Shown here one piece after another: positions 55,601 to 64,000 of a stretch of 64,000 nt of DNA. Under the pieces are notes generated by a model. It did not search any database. It worked only from the letters and a program-made list of their open reading frames with translations, and was not told the DNA's origin. Each line of letters begins with the position of its first letter. Positions within the stretch are counted from its first letter, which is position 1. The translations under genes were made by a program, and so were the position numbers. The stretch comes from Platerodrilus igneus (taxonomy: Eukaryota; Arthropoda; Insecta; Coleoptera; Lycidae): contig JARFIW010000999.1 of assembly GCA_036346225.1 (NCBI GenBank), positions 5,625,001-5,689,000 of the forward strand, read 5' to 3'.

Positions 55601-56364
55601 TTATGGTTTTTTGATTAGTATGTTTTATTAGTTCTGCCAACAGTTTCATAGGTATTACAGAATCTAGCTCTCCATATTCTGCAATTTAGTTTTGGCTTTC
55701 CAATACCGACACTAGGATACATCTCTAATATAGCAATGTGTGTAATGATTACACTTTAACATCTTATAAGTTTTAGCTTTATAAAAGTGTTATAGCAATT
55801 TATAAAAGTACTATTTTAAGTAAGCCACTTGTTTGTTTAATTAAACAAAAAAATTAAAATTTGTTATTTAAGTGTTATATTTAAAGCTTGTTTAAAGGAG
55901 AAAAATTTTAGCGGAAGAGGCTTGCAATTACAAAATTTCGAATCTACATATAGCGAGTGAACCCGAAGATATAACCGATGCACAACATGCAGTTTTCTTA
56001 CATTCCCTAATTGATTTTGATAGCAAAATGTCTGTGCGAGCACTTGGAATGCTCATAAAATTTATAGAAAAGAATTGGGCTCACCTAAATCAAGATAACC
56101 AAGAACTAATGTTTTTGCATATAAATCAAATTTCGATGTATATTATTACTTTGAAGGTAATTTTTTTATTTTAATGATATTAAATTTTAGGTCGGACCAT
56201 GTCCTCCTTGAACGTAATACATTTAATGGATTAAGCATTTTTGAATCACATTCACATGATTCGAGATTTAAACATGGCGCTGATAGTAATACACATGAAG
56301 GATCAAGTGTTTTTAGGCTTTTGTCTCAGTATTGTAAATCAACAATGGGATACATCTGTTTAAG
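43630..56364 (+). CDS. MSH5: MSH5, meiotic MutS homologue, 5' part
   Basis: Four exons of the N-terminal half: 43630-43853, 43907-44140, 55912-56156 and 56191-56364. Exon 1 starts at ATG in AAAATGAGT and holds DSILCILWKNGKVGAAFY, the MSH5 domain-I start. Exon 2 continues with LYVLQEMVDSSPEFIAVRT and ends in LSFLNLKEY. Exon 3, in matching phase, gives EEACNYKISNLHIA, then SLIDFDSKMSVRALGMLIKF. Exon 4 has a LLERNTFNGLSIFES block, GSSVFRLLSQYCKSTMGYICLR. MSH5 pairs with MSH4 as MutS-gamma, which stabilises recombination intermediates for crossovers in meiosis. Exon 3 ends in phase 0 but exon 4 is open only with one base less at its start, so the junction is off by 1 nt. The clamp, lever and ATPase exons are not found before 64000. 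Exon 4 ends at AG|GTACAT in phase 2. Confidence 0.85.
45217..47207 (-). mobile_element. Jockey/CR1-type LINE, 5' truncated
   Basis: Minus-strand LINE with a 3' tail at 45217-45235 (TTTATTTATTTA on the plus strand). It reads a start segment NPFWNFMNSKKCRSRIPSS at 47200-47130, the RT block GIPQGSNLGPLLFL near 46295-46255, and CDKNSLCLNI at about 46110. The C-terminal block RKTESIQRRLLKYLAFRT, then YSPQGYCHTTLLTQFDFHTLHRRR, lies at 45780-45640. The active-site box reads FAGD instead of the usual FADD. A MITE interrupts it at 46507-46671. Confidence 0.75.
46507..46671. mobile_element. 165-bp MITE with 30-bp perfect inverted repeats
   Basis: Starts TATAGTACAAATCACGAAAG and ends with the exact reverse complement; 46507-46536 pairs with 46642-46671 without mismatch. 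Inner sequences (TTAAAAACAGACATACCTTTAAA and its near inverse) extend the fold. Borders are TA, so a Tc1/mariner-type origin is possible. It has no coding capacity and lies inside the LINE at 45217-47207. Confidence 0.85.
47208..50123 (+). mobile_element. Jockey/CR1-type LINE, plus strand
   Basis: Endonuclease at 47208-48005, with CVYVPPYVSFDYL, the IILGDYNLPELIW block and TLDLVLST. Linker at 47972-48361. Reverse transcriptase at 48459-49226, with NGDKNNVKNYRLISIL, HGFYTGRSTVTTL, YTDFSKTFDKL and GVPQGSHIGPLLFIIFINDI. The catalytic box reads HTDDLKVYL rather than FADD. C-terminal pieces are at 49230-49860. A 3' tail of ATAAA units lies at 50090-50123. It is 5' truncated within the endonuclease, has three or more frameshifts, and diverges from the neighbour at 45217-47207. 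Confidence 0.85.
48459..49226 (+). pseudogene. LINE reverse transcriptase core
   Basis: The longest open piece of this LINE (255 residues). Motifs run in order: the fingers block ITPILKNGDKNNVKNYR, the palm block with TDFSKTFDKL (catalytic aspartate), VSSGVPQGSHIGPLLF, the TDD active-site pair in an altered HTDD context, and LDKLSNFCHKNKISLNIDKC. It ends at a TAA where the ORF should continue, and the next frame resumes at 49230 with VKDLGFTLD. Confidence 0.85.
50365..51330 (-). mobile_element. RTE-type LINE fragment, truncated both ends
   Basis: Minus-strand relic of the same family as 14865-18770. Long stretches match directly, e.g. TTTGACAGTATTCATTGCCTC at 50380 against 15875, and the thumb-to-linker region to 51330. 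It lacks the 3' end and all of the endonuclease, and holds no open frame longer than 80 codons in the right phase. Confidence 0.8.
51331..51962. other. No gene recognised (MSH5 intron)
   Basis: AT-rich sequence between the RTE fragment and the BESS-like piece. Nothing supported. Confidence 0.5.
51963..52136 (+). pseudogene. BESS-domain-like coding fragment
   Basis: After an ATTAAAG acceptor-like site the plus strand is open for 57 codons to a TAA at 52134-52136. It reads AYKTLSNEDHEFDTICRILA, then FKLRRMEVGQKNIAEYLL. The pattern D.EFD..C..LA.KLRRM......AE..L resembles the C-terminal BESS motif of insect MADF-type DNA-binding proteins. No MADF exon was found upstream. It could be the last exon of a small gene or a relic carried by the LINE fragment that follows. 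Confidence 0.35.
52140..52730 (+). mobile_element. LINE linker fragment
   Basis: The plus strand resembles the region between endonuclease and reverse transcriptase of Jockey/CR1-type LINEs: VNWNFMNDNSLSINDKC at about 52200, AADLCFPIKHV at about 52290, and the KRKWDLTNNFKGSKNR block at about 52540-52590. A stop and frameshifts separate these. No RT core follows. Confidence 0.55.
52740..53400. other. Possible LTR-element relic
   Basis: At about 52768-52778 GTTGGGCGCCAAAT reads TTTGGCGCCCAAC on the minus strand, a known primer-binding form. The following CCGGGCTCAATTTGGAGATTAGGGGGTT resembles 62897-62930. I could not define LTRs or a target duplication. The rest is AT-rich. Confidence 0.3.
53560..54036 (-). 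pseudogene. UTP15 C-terminal fragment, antisense in MSH5 intron
   Basis: The minus strand from 54036, directly after TTATCAG, reads VVHTLDYPNTVLSLSVS, then DDTVVAGLADGLVCISRRED and a lysine-rich stretch. After that come CLRKFRYSKALDFSLLP, KTPHVTVSL, and ALHRALKARDSKFLLPFF. This order matches UTP15, a WD-repeat and UTP15_C protein of the small-subunit processome in the nucleolus, needed for pre-18S rRNA processing. It is broken. A run of ten A after SVS is one base short of phase, a TAG at 53731-53733 interrupts after LLP, and a small deletion shifts frame near 53695. No WD-repeat exons were found to the right. The clean acceptor border argues against a processed copy. Confidence 0.7.
54037..55911. 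other. No gene recognised (end of MSH5 intron 2)
   Basis: AT-rich. I searched the minus strand for WD-repeat exons of UTP15 and saw none. A patch at 55330-55560 with CTTCCTCCCCTTTACATGG has no translation I can place. Confidence 0.45.
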
Positions 56365-57148
56365 GTACATGTAAAATTTTATCAAGTTCTAATTTAATTG
56401 TTGTTCATGGGGTTACTTAATAACAAAAGTATGCAAAGCCGCATGTGAAAGTCTTAACAAACTTAAAGTCAATAGATTAATATAAAAAGTTCCAAAATGT
56501 TAGACAATTATTTGAACAAAAGTTATATTATTGCATGGAAAATATAGAAGTCGCTTTGTACATTTAAAGTGATAATATTTGAACTTTTCCTAAAAAGTTA
56601 TTCTTATAACTTTTATTTTGCAAATTACTTTTTAAATTTTTTATTTCTAATATGTAAACAAACTCCTAATTTAATTTTTTGATGTGGATTGGATAGAAGA
56701 ATGTAGGACGTTTTTTAACAATACTGTTGGAAATAGACCTGAATTGCTGTAACATTATTTTGTAATGTTAACTATGTAACATACTAAATTCCTCAAAAGG
56801 TAAATAGTGTCTACTCTACCTTATAGGCGGCAGAGCCTCAATAGTTTACGAGGGGTTCCTGTTTGACGTTTAAGCCCAGGGTAAAAAGGATGTTAAATGG
56901 CTTTGAGAGAAAAAGGTCCCTCTAAAGAGATCTTCCAGCCAGCTAAGCTTCTTCAACTTAGGGCAGAACTATGAGCGAGGGCCGTAGGATGGTATACGAT
57001 AAACAAAGAAATTTTATTGGACGCCACCGTATCTTAATGAATGTTATAATAAGAATCTATCCGAAGATCAGATACGGAAATCTTCGGAGACAAAAAAAAC
57101 TTAAGACGAGCAACATATATAAAAAATACTTACTTTTGACTCTGCTAT
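56365..57148. other. No further MSH5 exon seen
   Basis: Follows the GTACAT donor of MSH5 exon 4. The next expected block, around L-W-F-x-R-P, was not found in any frame. The open frame at 56971-57153 is basic without a recognisable domain. Confidence 0.5.
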
Positions 57149-58933
57149 TGTAACAGTTCACCCCCTGTTCTGACCTATCTGTATTAGTCAAAGAAACAAA
57201 AACCAAGTTACCTAATACATATATAATCGAATACCAATTTTATATCACTTTTTATGGTTCAAAATTGCAATATAAGGGTCCACTTACCTATTCCAATAGT
57301 ATTTACGCTACTTTCTTCAAATGCCTTGGCTACTCTACAGCGGAGAATACATGGACATGTCCCGGGTGGATAGGCCTAGAATTCTGAAACCGATACTGGT
57401 GAGTTAACTTACCCAAAAGTTTACAAAGTATCTGTACCTAAATGTATTTCAACAAACCTCTTTAAATTATAGATCTCAAAATTATCAAGTAATGAATTTA
57501 ATAACCTTTAATGTGGTGATATAACTATATACATTTACTATATTGACATACTTGAATGCAATAAAATCAATATCTCTTATTTAACTAAAACCCCTTTAAA
57601 TCGGGTAATTACATTCTACTACACATTGCAAATTTTACATTCAAACAGATTGGCTTCCAACTGAAACATAGCCAATAACTCTTAATATTCTCTATAAACT
57701 CATAACAAAAAGTAATAACGTTAATAAAGTCCAAGAATTCCAACCTTAATCTAGCAACTTAACATAGACATATAAAATCATATATATTTTTATCAATGTT
57801 CATACTTACAACACCACGTGTATGCATGCATATACACGCCCGTTTTCCCGAACCATATATGCAAAGATTCACTCAATACCTGTGTTGGGTATGTAATACC
57901 CATTATCGCTTCATCCTAGCCAAGGCCACTAAGGTAATTTATTCTCACCAGGTTTGAAACTGTTAATACAGTTATTGGTAACTTTAGGGCTTGGCACTGT
58001 GGATATCTTGCTACTTCTATACCAACTCACGGTTTGGGAGTCGAACTTCCAAAATACAAACGTCCATCAAACAATCAAAATTGAGCCATAAAAGTATGTT
58101 GAGTTATCATATTTTATGCCGTTAACAAGCCTGCGTCTCTAACCATTACCCGCTCTACAACTTAAACCTGTCGTCGTCTAATTATATTGTTCTTTATTCA
58201 TTATTTAACTCCACTAATCGTCCCGTAATACCCTTATTTGCTTCTTATATTTCTTACTTATACTTCACTTTAATTTTTATGCGGTCAAATAACCACGATA
58301 GTTACGCGCCATTGCCGTGTAACTGGCCCAAACTATGGGCGCATTACTTTTATTTTATTTAGTATATCTTTTGTCTTTGTGTATTGTCTTTTTGTCTTTG
58401 TGGGTTGAGTATCTCTTAATTTCTTCATTCTACTATTTATATACCTTTTATCACGTGATTGTTCTGGCCAATTACAAACCTTCCATATTGCACAATTATA
58501 TATCATTCCTACACGTGTTTTTAGATTAATGGTTAAATCCATTTTTATTATTGCAATTGCTAATTGAACCTGTCCTATAATTAAATTTAAGTTATTCTAC
58601 CATATTCTGAACTATTTCCTGTTAATATTTTTATAGATATCCCGAAAAATAACATTTTATTTCGTGTTTCCGGTTTTGGAATTTTCTAGAACAAATGAGT
58701 ATTTCCCTTTGGCGCCTAATTTAAAATCTCCTACATTTCACGGGATGTTAGAGTTCAGTTGATAGGTTATGTTAATTTAAAGTGTCAATTGTCACCCCAA
58801 AGTCGAACTAGGATTGGATAACTGTCTTGATTCATGGTTATTGATAGGTTATATTTTAGATAGAACTATTTGTGATTGGCTGAAAATATTATTTGAAATT
58901 TAAATTAATTTAAAAAGGTTCTTGGGTGTTACA
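57149..58933 (-). mobile_element. Long solo-LTR-like element, duplication CTAT
   Basis: 1785 bp that begins TGTAACAGTTC and ends GGTGTTACA, so both strands start TGTAACA. CTAT lies at 57145-57148 and 58934-58937. There is no ORF above 70 codons and no second LTR. A 4-bp duplication with TG..CA ends fits a gypsy-type solo LTR, but the length is large and the ends are a short perfect inverted repeat, so a non-autonomous DNA element is also possible. The orientation is a guess. Confidence 0.6.
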
Positions 58934-59223
58934 CTATCCGGAATGGGAACTACGATCTTGTACTATCTGAAAATTTAACCACATCTAAACATTTTCAAAC
59001 TAGAGCTACATTAGATCCTTGTCACTTTATCACCAAAAAAAAATTATAAATAGATCAACTAGTCAAAATTATGCTTCAAAAAAACTTTTAAATTCAACAC
59101 CAATAATATCATTCTTCAATGCCAAAATTTTATATTTGTGATTGTTTGCTTCTATAGAACAATTACTGCCGACTTCAAAGAAAGAAAGCTTTATAACAAC
59201 TTATTATTCTTTCTATTAATTTT

Positions 59224-59225
<2 letters not shown>

Positions 59226-59302
<77 letters not shown>
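59226..59302. repeat. (AT)n microsatellite
   Basis: About 77 bp of AT dinucleotides with one ATGTAT interruption. Confidence 0.9.
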
Positions 59303-59306
<4 letters not shown>

Positions 59307-60302
59307 TGTTTGTATAAAGTTATCTGTACGGAGACCTTCAAAATAGTTTCTTTATTACAACTTAACATTAATCTCTGAATATTCATGGGACATTTTTAGT
59401 TGAATAAATTACATTAGTTCTTTATAAGAAATATATGAATTTCATTTTTATGTTACAATTAAATCATGATACTTGAATAGGATTCTGTTCAGTTTACAAG
59501 AATCAAGTTAAATGTTCAAAAATTATATCTGTAGATTATAGAACTATTTTTTTAACAGATATATTTAATGGAATCAAAGGTCAAAAAATACTTATTGTCG
59601 ACATCAAGCTGTACTTCACGTGTACTGTCAAAATATGTTATAAACTATAATTTGGCAAACAATTCTTATCGTATCACATGTTTAGTTATGCAAACATTTG
59701 AATATAACCTTGTAACTTCAAAATTATCTTATAGAAATACCTTGAAAATAATAAGGACATTTATGCATTCTTCAAATATTAAATTTTGAACTAAATATTA
59801 AGTGTGTCAATTTATATGACCATAAAACTTTAACAAAAATTTCGAGTATCAACTTTAAATAAACATATTTAGAATCTTCAAAAATTATTTGCACATCGTA
59901 AATGATCGTTCCTTGAAATGAATACAGTTATAAAATAGAGGATGACTCACCGTTCATTTACATTTCCAATGCTCCACCCGAAGGTACTCACCGCTGAATA
60001 TCTGCTTGGCGGCTGAATTTTTTTTAAACATCTACATACTTACAAATGTGGTTGCGCGCAGCTGACGCAGGTGTCCGAGCTTGACCTCAATCATAACTAA
60101 TCATATGTGGAAATTTCCACTGTCTTGCCTAGCAACAATTGAAACTGCATCTAAAGCTCAACCAATTTCCATACGGTTAACAGTTGTTTAATATAAATCA
60201 TAATTCGTTTTACTTTAATACTTAAAACGTTGAAACTGTAAAACAAACTTCATAACTTCATACTTGATAACTTGCAACATTCAAAACCCCAAAACTATAC
60301 AC

Positions 60303-60366
60303 CTTTAAGACTTTAGAACTTTAAGACTTTATAACTTTAAGACTTTAAAACTTTAAGACTTTAAAA
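60303..60366. repeat. 16-bp minisatellite, four copies
   Basis: Four units of CTTTAAGACTTTARAA-type sequence in a row, with one or two changes (GAA, TAA, AAA, AAA endings). Partial units extend on both sides from about 60230 to 60391 (ACTTCATAACTTCATACTT and TACTTTAAAACTTG). Confidence 0.85.
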
Positions 60367-60391
60367 CTTGCATTAATACTTTAAAACTTGT

Positions 60392-63300
60392 GCTGAAAAA
60401 AAACGAAAAAAATGATTTTAAAGGTAAGTTTGAGAATTATTTACCTACCGTAGAAATGTATTTATGACTATATTAGGTCGATGCTACAACGAAAAATGAA
60501 TCCATGGTATCCGTTGACTCCACCTTACTTCCCTCTGGGGCGGTATGTTTTATCAAAAAACCTGCAGGCCCACGTTAACACTTGTATTCGGATTACATGC
60601 TGATATCAAAAATGGAACTTGGCCACGAGGCTACGTTGCTTATGCTATCTACGCGCAGGAAGGGGATATTGTATCATGATACATACAAATAGAAGAGTTC
60701 TAAAATTTTACTTTGGCTATTTATATGTACATGGGGTCCCTATGTATGAATTCGTAATATATTATTTCTATTGCAATATAATATTTATTAAATAGATGTA
60801 TGGAACAAAGTGTATTTTTAAAAAAGCAGAAAATCGTATTTGTTACAACTAATAAACAGATTAATTAATTAATTAAAATTCATTAACTTGCATAACTTAT
60901 AGACAAGAATTCCATAATAAATTACTTTTATAGTTTAGTTAGCATCCTGTATAATAAAAACCAGGTTTAGAAATAGCTTAAGGCTTAACTATTATAAATT
61001 CCAGCGGATGTCATCATAATTTAAAGCTCTACCCTTGCAAATCAAATACAATAGCTCTTTTAAAGCTTATGTCGGTTACAGATTGACGAATCTGATAAAA
61101 TTAAAATGGAATAGTACCTTTTAACGTAAATAAAGAAAAGCAATTTTCTGTTGAAAAGCTTAATTTTCTTAATAATTTCTTTGATTGATAAGGGTTATAG
61201 AAAACGAAACATTGAAAATAGCCAAACTATTTTTCCAATTTGATTTGTTCAAAGATTGCAAGTAATTTTAAGTAGTCTGGAGACATCCATTGTATTTAAA
61301 ATCTATTTTGGCTCAAGTGGGTTAACCGGTCTTTTGTTAATGGCAGACCACTGTCGTCAACAGGTATGGTCCACAATTAAGTAATTAAAATTTCAAGAAG
61401 ATACAAAATATTTAAACCCTTAGAAAATAATTGCTATCCGTGACTCTCATCTTAAAAGGGGTTGGATTTGGTTTCTAAAATCTTGTTTTTGGGGAGGTTC
61501 TGTTCAGTCATTGGATAACAGAAATTTGACGTAAATAATGGTTAGAGTAGGGATTAATATATAACTTAATGCTTTAGCAAAAAGACGGATTTTTTTCCAA
61601 TGGGGTTGTCCGTTGTCAAAAGATAGAAACGTAGCCACAGAAGTTCGCGGGTAGCGTTCTCCAGCATCACAGATATGATATTGCACTTAGTATCACGATG
61701 GTGAAATTGGAAAGGAGTAATTAACTCTTCCAGTTCGCGAGGGTTACGCCCGTATGTTCGCGAATTTATAGTGATACAAGGTAAATAATAAAGAGCTTGT
61801 AGGCGTGTGACGCACAAGTTAAGTTATATTATTAACAAGATCCTGCCGAGTTCGTGTGCCATTCAATTATTTAAAAATTACAAGCAACAAGAGCAACAAG
61901 CGAGATTCTCTCCCCCAATTTAAGAGCTGTTCTACGTTGGAAGGCAAGCCATCAAACAATGGACAATTTTTAGTAAGTTTTTATAGTTAAGTAGCATGAT
62001 CAATTTTTAGTTAATTTATTTGTTAGGACGTTTTGGCCATAAACCGTAGGATTAATTTAGTGTAAAATTTATAGTATAAGTTTTCTTTCATATACAATGT
62101 TTGGGAATTACTTATGTACGCAAAATTATCATAATTCCATATTCACCCATTTAATCTAAACTTCTAAATTAAAATCAATGAATTTCCGAATGTAAGAGGT
62201 TCACGTTTATTGCTCTGTGAATTAAATAGTTTTGTTTGCCGTTGATTAAGTCAATAGTTTTTTATTTTTTTATCATGAAAGTTGCATAAGTATTCAAAAA
62301 GATAAGAGTTGATTAAAAGAAACAATTGTCCTCCTTGGGATGACAAGTCTCTCAAGGTTTTGCATGAACATTTGGACATTTTCGACTTGTCTGGCGCCCT
62401 TGGTAATTGTCATTAAGCCACAATATTTATGAAAGGTAAGTGCCAAATCTTTTGTAGTATATTATAGATACATTTAACCCTTTCTGCAAAATTTTAACCC
62501 TCTATATGATCCACGACCTTCCGCTAGCTAGTGCCGGTGACCCCTATTTAATTTTTGTTTTACAGGCCGCCCCCATTTTATAATTTTACTGAAAAATATA
62601 TACTTAGTAGCTTTTCCGCCTGTAACATTGCCTTCAATTTAGCAGTGCAAGAAACAATTGATGTAAATAAACACGTCCATTAAACTCAAAAACACTACAA
62701 ATTGCTTTATAATATTTAAAAAAACCTAACCTGAACTATGACAGAGTGCAAAACTCACCAACTAAGTGTTTTTCACATTACTCTCCACAAAATCCTTTAA
62801 CACAATATTGACTTGTCAAATAAAACATAACTCGCAGAGTATATTTGTCTATCTTTTGCTATGTACATTGCCGTAGCGGGCAGAACAATGCAAAAAGGCC
62901 CGGGCTCAGTTGGTGAGTAGGCGGGGTTTTATAACTACTAAAAAAAAGAAACCTACAGGGAAGACTTGCAATAAAAATATACTCGCACTCCTTCATAAAT
63001 CACAACAAAACATACACGAAAAAAACTTATAATTTAACAAAATATTTTACAGAAATGAAAACCAATAACTACAATGTAACCCAACAAAAAAAACCCAAAA
63101 GAAAGCATTTTTGTTTCCAAGGACGAGCTGTCGTTTTTAGGTACTACCCTAATTTAAGTACTAAGAAAAGAAAAAAAACCAAAATTACCCCTCTCAAAAA
63201 CTACAGCTCTAAAACATTCTCGTAATCCTAAAATCAACTATATACAATAAATCACGTATTAATTACGTAGCTGAAATTACTTAATTAACCCCTAAAATAT

Positions 63301-63432
63301 ATTAATAAATAAAGTTTTCATGAGGACTAACTATCAATTTTTTGTTTTACATTATGTTACACGTTTCATTGTATTCATTAAGCATACTTCTAAGTATTAC
63401 ATGAAAACATCTCGAGTGAGTATTATATTGTC
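60392..63432. other. No gene recognised
   Basis: AT-rich sequence. Open frames at 61504-61817 (minus) show no domain. CGGGCTCAGTTGGTGAGTAGGCGGGGTTTTATAA at about 62898-62932 resembles 52838-52866, so a repeat family member may lie here. Confidence 0.45.
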
Positions 63433-63597
63433 AAAATAATTTAGAAAAAAAATCTTGAATAATAATTGCATAAAACTTCTTTTACCACACATCAAAGAAC
63501 GAATCAACGCTCTTAAAATAATTTAGAAAAGAAAATCTTGAATAATCATTGTGTAAAACTTCTTTTTACCACACACCAAAGAATGAAGCAACAGTCA
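63433..63597. repeat. 82-bp tandem duplication
   Basis: Two units, 63433-63514 and 63515-63597, each starting AAAATAATTTAGAAAA and containing AATCTTGAATAAT.ATTG..TAAAACTTCTTTT and ACCACACA.CAAAGAA.GAA. About 10 differences and one extra T distinguish them. Confidence 0.85.
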
Positions 63598-64000
63598 GCC
63601 CTAAGTCGAGGATGATGGGCCGTCCAGTAGGGCCAAGGTGTTAGAACGGTCCTACCCGCCGGATGACACTATAAAACAAACTTACAGGCAACAATTACAA
63701 CCGGTACCAAAGAAAAGTACATTTTTTTTAAATTCACATACCTACTACACAGCGTGTGAGATCTTTGGGACAACGGAAACACCAAAAAAGGAAATTACAA
63801 CGACAACAACGAGCCACCGTTGTCATCGCTAGAACAGAAGTTTTGTAACAAACAAAACGTTTTTAGTAATAAGAATGCCAAACCATCCGAGAGTTATCCA
63901 ACAGGCGATTTGACACTTGAAATACGGGTTTATCCAATAGTTCTTAATAATAAGAATTCAAAGCAATCGAAACGGGGGTTATCCAAATAATACGTCACCT
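63598..64000. other. No gene recognised; short repeats
   Basis: GTTATCCAA occurs at about 63893, 63931 (as TTATCCAAT) and 63980, with AATAAGAAT nearby each time, which suggests a degenerate tandem unit of about 45-75 bp. The open frame at 63638-63832 has no domain. Confidence 0.4.

Larger units (their letters stand above)
44141..55911 (+). other. MSH5 intron 2, 11.8 kb of transposons
   Basis: Bounded by a GTAAGT donor and a TTTTAG acceptor. The joined codon (T plus CG) gives serine and continues the MSH5 match. It contains LINEs in both orientations, a MITE, an RTE fragment, a BESS-like piece and an antisense UTP15 fragment. The other two MSH5 introns in the window are only 53 and 34 nt. Confidence 0.75.

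Noticed and set aside
61504..61817. Two overlapping minus-strand frames of 60 and 83 codons
   Set aside because: Different frames of the same DNA, with no domain and no splice context.

Overview
The window reads as a piece of a large, AT-rich, transposon-dominated eukaryotic nuclear genome, most likely an insect or another arthropod. The evidence is introns with GT..AG borders, a mixture of Jockey-, R1- and RTE-type LINEs with Ty3/gypsy-type LTR elements, hAT remnants, and C2H2 fingers joined by a TNERP linker. The species cannot be fixed from the sequence. Perhaps 2 to 3% is ordinary host coding sequence; most of the rest is mobile DNA in layers that can be dated relative to one another.

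0-13 kb: a nearly complete Ty3/gypsy-type element on the minus strand (125-4459, two 168-bp LTRs, 5-bp AAAGG target duplication) sits inside the 3' end of a Jockey-type LINE. It is followed by a tandem C2H2 zinc-finger array (5845-7398, 18 complete fingers) with decayed finger copies on both sides, then an R1-type RNase H fragment (about 9540-10010) and a solo LTR inside an (AT)n tract (12005-12551).

13-26 kb: two exons from the tail region of an axonemal dynein heavy chain (13139-13845) carry a 1-nt frameshift. Next come tandem LINE 3' ends, a minus-strand RTE-type LINE (about 14865-18770) broken by a 424-bp GC-rich repeat, a 28-bp perfect palindrome, several LTR-like repeats, and a 1058-bp solo LTR (24703-25760, duplication GTAC).

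26-29 kb: one complete seven-exon gene, YIPF6 (27193-28179, 224 aa), a Golgi membrane protein of the Yip1 family. It is the only demonstrably intact host gene.

29-43.6 kb: a hAT transposase gene split by a Jockey/CR1-type LINE, a second RTE-type LINE with two separate insertions, and a decayed gypsy fragment.

43.6-56.4 kb: four exons of the 5' half of MSH5, the meiotic MutS homologue. Its second intron is 11.8 kb and holds two head-to-head LINEs (one carrying a 165-bp MITE), an RTE fragment, a BESS-like coding piece, another LINE piece, and an antisense decayed fragment of UTP15 (ribosome biogenesis). The exon 3/exon 4 junction of MSH5 is out of phase by 1 nt.

56.4-64 kb: no recognised gene. 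It holds a 1785-bp solo-LTR-like element (57149-58933, duplication CTAT), an (AT)n tract, a 16-bp minisatellite and an 82-bp tandem duplication.

The host genes do not form a functional unit; they are neighbours separated by transposons. No CRISPR array, rRNA or intact tRNA was seen.
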